DNA from: Suilimivivens sp963650485
GTDB lineage: Bacteria > Bacillota > Clostridia > Lachnospirales > Lachnospiraceae
NCBI GenBank assembly: GCA_963650485.1
Contig: CAVJLN010000003.1
Span: forward strand, 1-64,000
Length of the DNA: 64,000 bases
Direction of reading: 5' to 3'
In this document: positions 1 to 8,286 of the stretch, one piece after another
Numbering within the stretch: position 1 is the first letter of the stretch
Layout: each line of letters begins with the position of its first letter
The notes under the pieces: model-generated
Told to the model about the DNA's origin: nothing
What the model saw: only the letters and a program-made list of their open reading frames with translations
Databases searched by the model: none
Made by a program: the position numbers and the translations under genes

Positions 1-53
1 AGCTCGTCGGGCTCATAACCCGAAGGTCATAGGTTCAAATCCTGTCCCCGCTA
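1..53 (+). tRNA. tRNA-fMet (initiator), 5' truncated by window edge
   Basis: The anticodon loop at 12-18 carries CAT at 14-16. The anticodon stem has the three consecutive G-C pairs (GGG/CCC) that mark initiator tRNA. The segment GTAGCTCGTCGGG-like D arm to anticodon arm agrees with the Bacillus initiator as I remember it. The T arm (stem ATAGG/CCTGT, loop TTCAAAT) and the acceptor strand CCCCGCT plus discriminator A at 53 follow. CCA is not encoded. The 5' acceptor strand and D stem lie outside the window. Confidence 0.9.
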
Positions 54-75
54 CTCGACTTAGTATTAAGTCTAT

Positions 76-148
<73 letters not shown>

Positions 149-170
149 TTTTTCATGGAAAAAATGGCAA

Positions 171-236
171 GTAACTACATGAGCAAAACTCAAGCTGTAA
201 AACAGCGGTTTTACGAATGCAGCTCTGAATAGTTAC
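171..236 (+). repeat. Dispersed palindromic repeat, long class, copy 1
   Basis: Ends GTAACTA...TAGTTAC with an inner hairpin GTAAAAC-AGCG-GTTTTAC. The same layout (outer GTAAC/GTTAC, GAGCAAAACTC or GAGTAAAACTC, GGTTTTACGAATG, TCTGAATAGTTAC) recurs at 17829-17887 and 63802-63868, and half copies lie at 5983, 10384 and elsewhere. The element is non-coding and lies between tRNA-Phe and its terminator. Confidence 0.8.
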
Positions 237-252
237 AAATATATACGTATGT

Positions 253-284
253 AACCGTGATTCTTTGAAGAATTACGGTTTTTT
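253..284 (+). terminator. Rho-independent terminator of the tRNA operon
   Basis: A stem of up to 13 bp (AACCGTGATTCTT with AAGAATTACGGTT, one G-T wobble) has a very tight loop and runs into six T residues at 279-284. It fits the end of the tRNA transcript. Confidence 0.8.
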
Positions 285-330
285 GTATATAAACGGATTG
301 ATCAGATGCTGCAGACCTATGAAAAACAGG

Positions 331-357
331 GTAACTGTGAAGGTACGGAACAGTTAT
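331..357. repeat. Dispersed palindromic repeat, short 27-bp class, copy 1
   Basis: GTAACTGT-GAAGGTACGGA-ACAGTTAT is an inverted repeat with a conserved spacer GAAGG. Close copies lie at 28892-28918, 39783-39809 and 63880-63906. It lies just upstream of the ribosome binding site of the protease gene at 380, so it is in that gene's leader or promoter region. Confidence 0.75.
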
Positions 358-379
358 AAATCAGGAAAGGAAAGTACAT

Positions 380-2548
380 ATGAGAAACAAACGGAAACGC
401 TGGTATTCCGGCGCAGCAGTATTCTTAACCGCTGCTCTTCTGGCAGGGTGTAGTGGTGATTCACAGTCATTTATTGACGCGATGGCAGATGCCGTTATGG
501 GAGATGGTATTAAAGCCAATCAAACCATTTCCGATGATTCCAAGTGGATTAATTCCAGTATTACCGGAGCAATTGACGATACGCTGGAAATCACGGAAAA
601 GGATGATTTTTATACTGCGGTTAATAAGGACTGGATTCTGGACACAGAGCTTGATGATGAAACAACAAATGTCAGTGCCTTTGCGAACAATGAGGATGTG
701 ATAACAGATCAGCTGGATGAGATGCTGGAGCAATGTATGCAGACAGATCAGTTAAGTGGGGAAAACAATATTGATATGCCCATGGAGCAGTATCGTCATA
801 CGCAGGAGCTGGTTGGCAGATTTGCGTCTCTGTTATCAGACAGAGAAGGCAGGGATACGCAGGGAGTAGAGCCCGCCAGAGCCTATATTGAAGCAATTGC
901 AGATATTGAAACACTTGACCAGATGACAGAGTACATCAAGAATACAGAAGGAATGAATTATGCCGGTCTGAGCCTTGTTCCCATTTCGATGGAGATTCCG
1001 GCCACGGTACACGACAGCTATATGGTAACACTGGATCAGACTCCATCTTTATCCTTATCCTCGGCCTCGAGTTATTCGGAAATGGGTATTTCCGATACAC
1101 AGCTGAAGGAAGAGCTTAACAAGGATATCAAAGCAATACTTGTGGAATTGGGATATACACAGCAGGAAGCAGCAAAGATTGTACGAAACGCACTTCTCTT
1201 TGAAGCAAAGCTGACAGAAGGTTATGATTCTTCAGTTGCAGAAATAGCGAAAGCATCGGATTTAAAGAAGATGGATCATTTTTATACGATAGAGGAATTG
1301 GAGAAGCTGCAGGGAAATTATCCGATCACAGAGTTTATGGATGCCCTGGGACTCTCAGAAGCAACGGAAGTTAATACAATCAGTCCAAAGTATGTTAAAA
1401 ATGTCGGACGTATTTATAAGGAAAAGAATCTCGATATGATCAAGGCATATATGATCGTGAATACTTTGGAGAAAATGCTTCCCTATCTGGATTATGCAAG
1501 CTTTGCTGATTTTGAAGAGCTTCTACGGTTGAAATCCGCTTATCAGACCGAAAAGATTAAGGATGAGGAGTATGTTCAGTCCTTTATCCTAAGCGCCATG
1601 TCCGAAGCCGTTCAGGAGGTCTATATCGGAAAATATTGTAATTCCAAGCAGAAGCAGGATTTGTCGGATATGATCAATAAGTCCATTGAGTACTATCGTA
1701 AGATGCTGATGGAAGAGGAATGGTTAACTGAAGAAACCAGAAATAAGGCCATTGAAAAGCTGGATAATCTGATTTACAGAGTGTTATATCCGAACACCAT
1801 GACGGATTATTCCTCTTTGGTTTTTGAAGAGGATGACACATTGATTGATATGATTGCGCGGCTGAATCAGTTTCAGAGCAATCAACTGCAAAATAAGCTG
1901 AATAAAGAGATTGACCGCTACGACTGGGATTTGTCAGTGATGTCCACTTTGACTGTGAATGCTTATTATCTGCCGACGGATAACAGCATTAATATTCTTG
2001 CCGGTATTCTGACAGGTGATTTTATATATGATGAAAATGCACAGGAAGAGGTAAATCTTGCAAGAATTGGTATGATTATCGGTCATGAAATCACACATGG
2101 ATTTGACACTACCGGTTATGCCTTTGATAAGGATGGACTTCCTGATAAATGGTGGACATATGAGGACGAGGAGCATTTTCAGATCCGTGCTTCGCATCTG
2201 GCCAAATATTTCTCAGGCCTTTCACCATTTAGGGATGGAGGAAGCTATGACGGCGATCAGGTCAAGGGTGAAGCCATTGCAGATATGGGCGGAATGAAAT
2301 GTATGCTTGGAATTGCCAAGGAAATTGAGGATTTTGATTACGATCTGTTCTTCAAGTCTTATGCACAGCTTTGGCGAAGTAAATATACAAAGGGTATAGC
2401 ATTGACCTTAATGGCAGATGAGCATCCGCTTGATTTCTTCCGGGTAAATGTTGTGCTGCAGCAGTTTGATGAATTTTTGGAAACATATGATATCGAGCCG
2501 GGGGATGGAATGTATCTGGCACCGGAGAAACGTATTCTGGTATGGTAG
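380..2548 (+). CDS. M13-family (PepO/neprilysin-like) zinc metalloendopeptidase lipoprotein
   Basis: A 722-aa secreted protease that would cleave small peptides at the outer face of the membrane. The N-terminus is a lipoprotein signal peptide (basic start, hydrophobic stretch, lipobox LLAGC with Cys about residue 24). Most of the protein is the helical M13 N domain. The catalytic part holds NAYY near residue 530, the zinc motif HEITH within GHEITHGFD near 570, and GEAIADMGG (third zinc ligand Glu) near 635. It ends in VW, close to the C-terminal CxxW-type ending of the family. The start has AGGAAAGGAAA upstream. The downstream ABC transporter gene begins 13 nt after the stop, so the three genes 380-4107 are probably cotranscribed. 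Physiological substrate unknown. Confidence 0.9.
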   Translation: MRNKRKRWYSGAAVFLTAALLAGCSGDSQSFIDAMADAVMGDGIKANQTISDDSKWINSSITGAIDDTLEITEKDDFYTAVNKDWILDTELDDETTNVSAFANNEDVITDQLDEMLEQCMQTDQLSGENNIDMPMEQYRHTQELVGRFASLLSDREGRDTQGVEPARAYIEAIADIETLDQMTEYIKNTEGMNYAGLSLVPISMEIPATVHDSYMVTLDQTPSLSLSSASSYSEMGISDTQLKEELNKDIKAILVELGYTQQEAAKIVRNALLFEAKLTEGYDSSVAEIAKASDLKKMDHFYTIEELEKLQGNYPITEFMDALGLSEATEVNTISPKYVKNVGRIYKEKNLDMIKAYMIVNTLEKMLPYLDYASFADFEELLRLKSAYQTEKIKDEEYVQSFILSAMSEAVQEVYIGKYCNSKQKQDLSDMINKSIEYYRKMLMEEEWLTEETRNKAIEKLDNLIYRVLYPNTMTDYSSLVFEEDDTLIDMIARLNQFQSNQLQNKLNKEIDRYDWDLSVMSTLTVNAYYLPTDNSINILAGILTGDFIYDENAQEEVNLARIGMIIGHEITHGFDTTGYAFDKDGLPDKWWTYEDEEHFQIRASHLAKYFSGLSPFRDGGSYDGDQVKGEAIADMGGMKCMLGIAKEIEDFDYDLFFKSYAQLWRSKYTKGIALTLMADEHPLDFFRVNVVLQQFDEFLETYDIEPGDGMYLAPEKRILVW

Positions 2549-2561
2549 GAGGAAAACGAAC

Positions 2562-3371
2562 ATGGAAAATGCAGTAATCTCTTTAAAGGGGATTGATAAA
2601 AGCTATGGAAAGCATCAGGTTCTTCATAATGTGAATCTTCAGATCAATAAGGGTGATATTTATGGTCTGGTAGGAAAGAACGGAGCAGGTAAAACAACGA
2701 TCTTCAAGGTGATACTGGGACTTTCGGAGTATTCCGGTGGAGAGCTTGCTATTGCAGGAAGCGAGGAAGGCATTGCAGAGGGGAGAAAGAAAATTGGTTT
2801 TCTGGTAGGATCTAATTTCTTTCCCTATATGACCGGACGCCAGAATCTGGAATATTACCGGATCATGAAGGGAATCAAGGATAAGAAGGAGGTTGATCGT
2901 GTACTTGAAATTGTCAGCCTGACTAATGTAAAAAGCAAATACCGGAATTATTCCATGGGTATGAAGCAGAGACTTGGAATTGCGGCAGCTCTGCTGGGCA
3001 ATCCTGAAATTCTGATTCTTGATGAACCAACCAATGGTCTGGATCCGCAGGGTATCGCTGATGTGAGAAATCTGGTACAGAAGCTGAATGAAGAGCATGG
3101 CATGACGGTTATTATCTCCTCTCATATTTTAGGAGAGCTTCAGCATACGGCACATCGTTTTGGAATTGTCAATGGAGGAAGTGTAGCCAAGGAGATTTCG
3201 GCAGAGGATCTGTTATCCTCAGAAAAATCCGTAAGGATTGTCATTGATGATCTGGATAAAGCCAGAGAGGCACTTAAGAATGCCGGCATTCATATTATGG
3301 GTGAGGTACAGGAAACCTTAAGTCTGGAGGAATATTATTTTGATCTGGTAGGAGGCAAGAAGAATGAGTAA
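2562..3371 (+). CDS. ABC transporter ATP-binding protein (BcrA/CcmA-type)
   Basis: A 269-aa single-domain ATPase. Walker A GKNGAGKTT lies near residue 39, the signature YSMGMKQRLG near 132 and Walker B ILILDEPTNGLD near 155, followed by the H-loop SSH. It belongs to the ABC-2 exporter group that includes bacitracin and lantibiotic self-protection pumps, but the substrate cannot be read from sequence. I chose ATG 2562 because AGGAGG at 2548-2553 precedes it; an upstream in-frame extension overlaps the protease gene and is not needed. Its last 8 nt overlap the permease gene, so translation is probably coupled. Confidence 0.9.
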   Translation: MENAVISLKGIDKSYGKHQVLHNVNLQINKGDIYGLVGKNGAGKTTIFKVILGLSEYSGGELAIAGSEEGIAEGRKKIGFLVGSNFFPYMTGRQNLEYYRIMKGIKDKKEVDRVLEIVSLTNVKSKYRNYSMGMKQRLGIAAALLGNPEILILDEPTNGLDPQGIADVRNLVQKLNEEHGMTVIISSHILGELQHTAHRFGIVNGGSVAKEISAEDLLSSEKSVRIVIDDLDKAREALKNAGIHIMGEVQETLSLEEYYFDLVGGKKNE

Positions 3372-4107
3372 TTATATCAAAGCGGATCTATGGAGAATGG
3401 AAAGACGTATTCCGAGAATTATAATAATTGTATTGTTTAATCTGGTTATGGGAGGTGTCATTATTTATACATCAACCCAGGATACCTGGAACTCCGTATT
3501 TTTTATGGACAGACTGCTTTTCGGGGTTAAAATAGCAGGAATTCTCTGTGCAATAATTGAGTTCATCGCTGTGTTTTCTGAGGATTTCAGAGCCAAGACC
3601 ATGCAGATTGCCATTGGTGGAGGAATGAAGCGCAGACATGTTATTCTGGTGAAATTTGCGGATTTTATGATTGCAATGGCAGGAGATTTTCTTCTTTTAT
3701 CCTTAGTGGGTATTATTCTTGCACTGATCACCCGTGTTCAGCCTAATGGAGAACAGATTGTTGATTATCTAATCACGATTTTGGGCTATCTGTTGAGCGT
3801 AGCAGGCTATTACAGCCTGTCCCTGATCGCTGTTTTCTATCTGCAGAGTGTACTGATGCCAATGATTATTTTTCTGGTTCTGAATTGCGGTTTCGCTCAT
3901 ATGCTGCTGGAATACCTGTTCAAATTAGAGGCGGTACAGCCACTTAACCTGAATCGCTTTACGTTATCTTATAACTCAGATCTTTTCATGAGCAGATTGC
4001 TTCTGGGAAGCTTTAACTGGTCTGCATTTATTGCAATTGCGATATATATCGCAGCAGGCTACCTGATCAGCAGCATCCTGTTTAAGAGGAAGGAGCTTGA
4101 ATTTTAA
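3364..4107 (+). CDS. ABC-2 type transporter permease
   Basis: A 247-aa membrane protein with about six hydrophobic segments (approximately residues 18-38, 56-74, 100-122, 140-165, 172-190 and 215-240) and a basic C-terminus. It is the membrane partner of the ATPase at 2562, with which it overlaps by 8 nt. No motif tells the cargo; resistance to an antimicrobial peptide or lipid export are possibilities by family only. Its 3' end overlaps by 26 nt the convergent GDPD gene on the other strand, so no room exists for a classical terminator between the two. Confidence 0.8.
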   Translation: MSNYIKADLWRMERRIPRIIIIVLFNLVMGGVIIYTSTQDTWNSVFFMDRLLFGVKIAGILCAIIEFIAVFSEDFRAKTMQIAIGGGMKRRHVILVKFADFMIAMAGDFLLLSLVGIILALITRVQPNGEQIVDYLITILGYLLSVAGYYSLSLIAVFYLQSVLMPMIIFLVLNCGFAHMLLEYLFKLEAVQPLNLNRFTLSYNSDLFMSRLLLGSFNWSAFIAIAIYIAAGYLISSILFKRKELEF

Positions 4108-5962
4108 GCTGTTCAAGCTCATCCGAATTAAGGAAGAGATCAAACAGAGACTGAAGAGAATCTTCATGCTCCGTCAATACAGAATGGATAAGCGGCGGAT
4201 CGCCGGTGATGATATTATCAACACCGCGGTCTGCCATTTTTTCAGCATTTTCAGTAGTATCAACCGTCCATACATGGATTTCTTTATTACGAAGATGTAA
4301 TTCATTGACCACTCTTTGTGTGACAAAGGTGGATTCCACACTGAAAAAGTCTACATTTTCCAAATCATAAAAATTACCGACACCAATGGCAAGAATCAGG
4401 CCGGTTCTAAGGTCCGGATTGGCCTGTTTTACCTTACACAGGGATTCATAGCTTAAGGAGGTAATGACACATTCCTGTTCAAAATGATTATCCTCAATGA
4501 TCTGAACTGTTTTGGCTTCCAGCTCCGGAGTATGTGAATTGGATTTGATTTCAATGTTAAGCTTGATCTTACCCTTACAAAGCTTGATGACTTCATCCAG
4601 AGTCGGAATCTGTGTGCCTGCAAACTCGGATGAGAAGAAGCTGCCCGCATCCAGACTGCGTACCTCTTCATAGGTAAGGTCATAGATATTGGCGTTCATT
4701 CCGGTACATCGGGAGAGATTGGTATCGTGTGTCAGCATGACGACTCCATCCTTAGTCAGCTGGACATCCAGCTCGGCATAGTCTACAATACCGGAATCAA
4801 TAGCCGCCTGAAAGGCAGGCAGGGTATTTTCGGGAGCCACGGCAGAATAGCCGCGATGCGCAGTGATTTCCGCCTGATTATCCATATAATAGGACAGAAG
4901 CGTCTGGGTAACCGGAAGAATGGAAAGGACGGCTGTGAGAAGAATAATCAAAGCGGTCATCGAAGCAAGCATTACAAAAAATGGCTTCCGGCTGCCGTAT
5001 ATGGAACGCTTTTCCCTGATATTCTGGAGCTGGCTGGCAAAAAGGCCATCGGAGAGGTAATAGTAGTACAGGAAGGAAATAAAAGCAATCTGCGACAGGG
5101 AGAGAATACTGTCCATCAGATAGCTGAAGAAAGGCTTCATGACAATATTTGATACCCCATAGAAAGCAACCATGGTCTGCGAGGACCTCTGGCTGAGCAG
5201 ACCATATAATACGAAGATCACCAGATAGAACAGAATAAAATAAAGTCCATACTTGATTGCAACACGGATCTTCCATACGATCAAACGTATAAAATCCCAG
5301 AAAATATGCCCTTTTTGCAGGGAGAAGCTGCTCCTTGCAGCGTCCTTAAAGCTTTGATGCTCCAGAACAAAATAATGGACGCAAAAGAGCAGACGGATCA
5401 CCAGGTACAGAGCAAGAAGGGAAAAGATCGTAAATATGGAAGATAAGGTCAGGGAATCGTCAATGCTTTCCATAATATATTCCGGCAAGGTAATGGATGA
5501 AATCAGATTCGACATCATGGCAACATTGCTGAAGGGAATCACAAATGCGCAGAAAACAAGCATAGGCCAGTTCCGTGGCAGGAGCACGTGACGCATGGAA
5601 AGAAAGGCAGCCTTGAAGATCTTACGGCCATTAAAGGACACCTCCCGTTTACAGAAATCCAGACATTGAATCATGATGGTCATTCCGAAAAGACACCAGA
5701 ATCCAATGAGTATTCCAATCAGGAGTAAAGCGGCAATGATAGAAGGCGAATGATACAGATCGCGAAGATTGGTACTTGTAATATAATTCACCGGCGCAAA
5801 ATGAAGTCCGATGTTCCAGATCAGTCGGAGTAAAGGCTGGAATAGCAGATAGCTTAATGCTTTATAAATTAGAATAATACAGGTTGCAGGAATAAAGCAC
5901 ATGTGCAGAAAGCATTTTGTCTGCTTATAAAAGGATAATTTTCTGGTTTTCTCTGTGGACAT
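4082..5962 (-). CDS. Membrane-anchored glycerophosphodiester phosphodiesterase
   Basis: 626 aa. The first about 355 residues form a multi-span membrane domain (about eight hydrophobic segments) like the GDPD membrane-domain family. The C-terminal 250 residues are a GDPD catalytic domain with HRGYSAVAPENT (metal and catalytic His, Glu, Asn), ELDVQLTKDGVVMLTHD, EIKS, and WTVD near the end. It would hydrolyse glycerophosphodiesters, for example from lipid or teichoic acid turnover, giving glycerol-3-phosphate. Start ATG 5962 has GGAAAGGAAG upstream. It is transcribed alone. The end overlaps the convergent permease gene. Confidence 0.9.
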   Translation of the reverse strand: MSTEKTRKLSFYKQTKCFLHMCFIPATCIILIYKALSYLLFQPLLRLIWNIGLHFAPVNYITSTNLRDLYHSPSIIAALLLIGILIGFWCLFGMTIMIQCLDFCKREVSFNGRKIFKAAFLSMRHVLLPRNWPMLVFCAFVIPFSNVAMMSNLISSITLPEYIMESIDDSLTLSSIFTIFSLLALYLVIRLLFCVHYFVLEHQSFKDAARSSFSLQKGHIFWDFIRLIVWKIRVAIKYGLYFILFYLVIFVLYGLLSQRSSQTMVAFYGVSNIVMKPFFSYLMDSILSLSQIAFISFLYYYYLSDGLFASQLQNIREKRSIYGSRKPFFVMLASMTALIILLTAVLSILPVTQTLLSYYMDNQAEITAHRGYSAVAPENTLPAFQAAIDSGIVDYAELDVQLTKDGVVMLTHDTNLSRCTGMNANIYDLTYEEVRSLDAGSFFSSEFAGTQIPTLDEVIKLCKGKIKLNIEIKSNSHTPELEAKTVQIIEDNHFEQECVITSLSYESLCKVKQANPDLRTGLILAIGVGNFYDLENVDFFSVESTFVTQRVVNELHLRNKEIHVWTVDTTENAEKMADRGVDNIITGDPPLIHSVLTEHEDSLQSLFDLFLNSDELEQLKIQAPSS

Positions 5963-5982
5963 GGGATATACTTCCTTTCCGG

Positions 5983-6026
5983 CTGTCTAAAACAGCGGTT
6001 TTGCGAATGGGGTTCTGAATAGTTAC
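5983..6026. repeat. Dispersed palindromic repeat, partial copy
   Basis: CTAAAACAGCGGTTTTGCGAA followed by GGTTCTGAATAGTTAC matches the right half of the copy at 171-236. It lies in the intergenic region between the divergent GDPD and HD-domain genes, upstream of both. Confidence 0.7.
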
Positions 6027-6164
6027 GATTTCTTTTACTATAGCACAGAACCTGAGGGTTTGCATCATAACAGTATTTCGTAAATTTTATGTAAATTCAA
6101 AAAAATGGGTATGATTGCATTTTCTATCTATTGTATCTGTGTTATACTATACGGGATATTTAGG

Positions 6165-6752
6165 ATGAAAGGACTTGACGTGAAGAAAATATCCGGGAAT
6201 AAAGAAAAGCTGAGAGAACGATTCGCCAAAAGAAGAGAGATATATCATTTGCTGAAGCAGTATGGAGACGACATCATGCATTCCGATAATTTTCAAGGCA
6301 CCAGAGATTATGTACAGCATGGGACGATTCCGGTACACCGTCACTGTATGGATGTGGCCAGATACAGCCTGATGATGAATCGCAGGCTGGGAATCCGCTG
6401 TCAGGAAAGAGACCTGGTAAGAGGCGCATTGCTGCATGATTATTTTCTCTATGACTGGCATGACAAAAACAGAGAAAATTATCAGCGGCTTCATGGATTT
6501 TATCATCCGGGCATTGCACTGAGGAACGCACAGAAGGAATATAACCTCACACCGAGGGAGAGGGATATTATCGTCAAGCATATGTGGCCACTAACCGTTG
6601 TGCCACCGATGTGCAGAGAGGCGTGGGTCGTAACGGCAGCAGATAAATACTGTTCCCTGCTGGAAACTCTGCGGCTGCGCAAGGGAGCCGCACACCACCG
6701 GCACTTAAAGCACCGCAGGCAGATGAAAACAGGAGAAAATAAAGCATGTTAA
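6165..6752 (+). CDS. HD-domain phosphohydrolase-like protein
   Basis: About 195 aa with the HD fold signature: His at HRHCMDVARYS near residue 65 and the HD pair in LLHDYFLYDWHD near 88, then HHPG-like and KHMWPL segments that usually complete the metal site. These enzymes hydrolyse phosphate esters, and the substrate is unknown. The reading frame is open further upstream to 6105, but that extension covers a -10-like TATACT at 6143-6148, so I start at ATG 6165; GTG 6180, which has AAAGGA upstream, is also possible. The stop overlaps the decarboxylase start by 7 nt, so the two genes are an operon. Confidence 0.75.
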   Translation: MKGLDVKKISGNKEKLRERFAKRREIYHLLKQYGDDIMHSDNFQGTRDYVQHGTIPVHRHCMDVARYSLMMNRRLGIRCQERDLVRGALLHDYFLYDWHDKNRENYQRLHGFYHPGIALRNAQKEYNLTPRERDIIVKHMWPLTVVPPMCREAWVVTAADKYCSLLETLRLRKGAAHHRHLKHRRQMKTGENKAC

Positions 6753-8164
6753 AAAACCTGTATGAAGAGCTCAATGCATATTCCCAGAGCGGAGCTTATC
6801 CTTTTCATATGCCGGGACATAAGCGTAACCCTGAGAGCGGTCCGCTTTCCGGTTTTTACCGGCTGGATATTACCGAAATAGACGGTTTTGATAACCTGCA
6901 TGATGCATCCGGTATCCTTAAGGAACTTCAGGAGCATGCCGCAGGGCTGTATGGCTCAGAAGAAACGCATTTTCTGGTAAATGGAAGCACCGGAGGGTTA
7001 CTGAGTGCCATTTCCTCTGTGGCCGGAGAAGGGAAGGTTCTGCTCATGGCACGTAACTGTCATAAGGCAGTCTATCATGCAGCCTTTCTGAACCGTATGA
7101 ATGTACGGTATCTTTATCCGGAGCTTTTGCCGGAGTATGACCTGACAGGAGCAGTGACACCGGAGGAAATACGCAGAGCGATTATCTGCACACTGCGGGA
7201 GAGAAATGTACATCCAGGGAAGGCCTCTGAGGTCATAGCCGGGATAGTGATTACTTCTCCGACCTATGACGGAATCTGTTCTGATATCCGTGAAATAGCG
7301 GAAATTTCGCATTCCTATGGCCTACCGCTTATTGTGGATGAGGCGCATGGGGCACATCTTGGCTTCCATGAGGAGTATCCGGAAAGCGCTGTCCGATGCG
7401 GAGCAGATCTGGTGATTCAGAGTACGCATAAGACCCTGGCAGCGCCGACACAGACCGCAATCCTTCACGTGAACGGCACAAGGATTGACCGGGAGGTTCT
7501 GCGCAGATATCTGGGTATTTATCAGACGAGCAGTCCCTCCTATCTATTGATGGCCGGAATTGATGAAGCACTCCGTATGCTTGGGAAGGAAGGGAAGGAA
7601 CGGCTTTCGAAGCTGTTAGCGCTGCGGCAGAGGCTGGAGCAGGAGACCATGAGCTGCAGTCATATCCGGATTTGTCCGGTTACGGAGCCGTCCAAGCTTG
7701 TGATTTCTGTAAAGGGGTCGAATATGACCGGAAAGCAGCTTTACGACTGCTTAAGGCGCAGGTATCAGCTTCAATTGGAAATGGCATGTGGAACCTATGC
7801 ACTCGCCATGCTGTCCCTGATGGACACGGAGGAAGGGATCCGGAGACTTTCAGCTGCCATAAGAGAGATTGATGCAGGACTTAAGCCAAAGGAAATTCCG
7901 GCTTTTATACCGGTGTCAGAATACTGGAGACCGATAAGAAAACGTTTCCTTTATGAGGCATATATGCAGAAGAACCACAGGATTCCCCTAGAAGAAGCAG
8001 CCGGAGGGGTCGCGGCGGAGTTTATCAATCTGTACCCGCCGGGGATTCCAGTTATCGTTCCGGGTGAGCAAATCGGGGAAGCGCTGATTGACGCTGTAAA
8101 GGAATGGATACGGCAGGGATATACCGTACAAGGGGTTACAGATGGTATGATCAGCGTATTGTGA
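6746..8164 (+). CDS. Orn/Lys/Arg-type PLP-dependent decarboxylase
   Basis: 472 aa, the short Gram-positive form of the basic amino acid decarboxylases (compare B. subtilis SpeA/YaaO). FHMPGHKRN lies near the N-terminus, the aspartate that pairs with the PLP ring in VDEAHGAHLG near residue 195, and the PLP lysine in STHKTLAAPTQ near 228. It would decarboxylate arginine, lysine or ornithine to a polyamine precursor; which one cannot be decided. It overlaps the HD gene and belongs to the same transcript. In related genomes a gene of this family precedes the yaaR-holB cluster, as here. Confidence 0.88.
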   Translation: MLKNLYEELNAYSQSGAYPFHMPGHKRNPESGPLSGFYRLDITEIDGFDNLHDASGILKELQEHAAGLYGSEETHFLVNGSTGGLLSAISSVAGEGKVLLMARNCHKAVYHAAFLNRMNVRYLYPELLPEYDLTGAVTPEEIRRAIICTLRERNVHPGKASEVIAGIVITSPTYDGICSDIREIAEISHSYGLPLIVDEAHGAHLGFHEEYPESAVRCGADLVIQSTHKTLAAPTQTAILHVNGTRIDREVLRRYLGIYQTSSPSYLLMAGIDEALRMLGKEGKERLSKLLALRQRLEQETMSCSHIRICPVTEPSKLVISVKGSNMTGKQLYDCLRRRYQLQLEMACGTYALAMLSLMDTEEGIRRLSAAIREIDAGLKPKEIPAFIPVSEYWRPIRKRFLYEAYMQKNHRIPLEEAAGGVAAEFINLYPPGIPVIVPGEQIGEALIDAVKEWIRQGYTVQGVTDGMISVL

Positions 8165-8182
8165 GATACCATAAGAGAGCCA

Positions 8183-8235
8183 GTAACTGCATGAAAGGAC
8201 TGGGGAAGCCATCCAGAGCAATGCAGTTCTGAATA
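8183..8235. repeat. Diverged copy of the dispersed palindromic repeat
   Basis: GTAACTGCAT at 8183-8192 pairs with ATGCAGTT at 8221-8228, followed by CTGAATA. The middle differs from the other copies. It lies between the decarboxylase stop and the pyruvate kinase leader. Confidence 0.5.
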
Positions 8236-8286
8236 AATAGCAGCAAATAGAAAGTAATCAGTATTTGAGGTAAAAAGGAGGTTATT

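Noticed and set aside
171..236. Insertion sequence or CRISPR repeat
   Set aside because: No transposase, no regularly spaced array; copies are single and kilobases apart, so I call it a dispersed intergenic repeat.
4453..5276. Long open frames on either strand within the GDPD gene
   Set aside because: They lie inside a clear coding gene, lack family motifs and ribosome sites; shadow frames.
6105..6164. N-terminal extension of the HD protein that looks like a membrane segment
   Set aside because: It covers AT-rich sequence with a -10-like box at 6143-6148 and has no ribosome binding site; more likely promoter DNA than coding.
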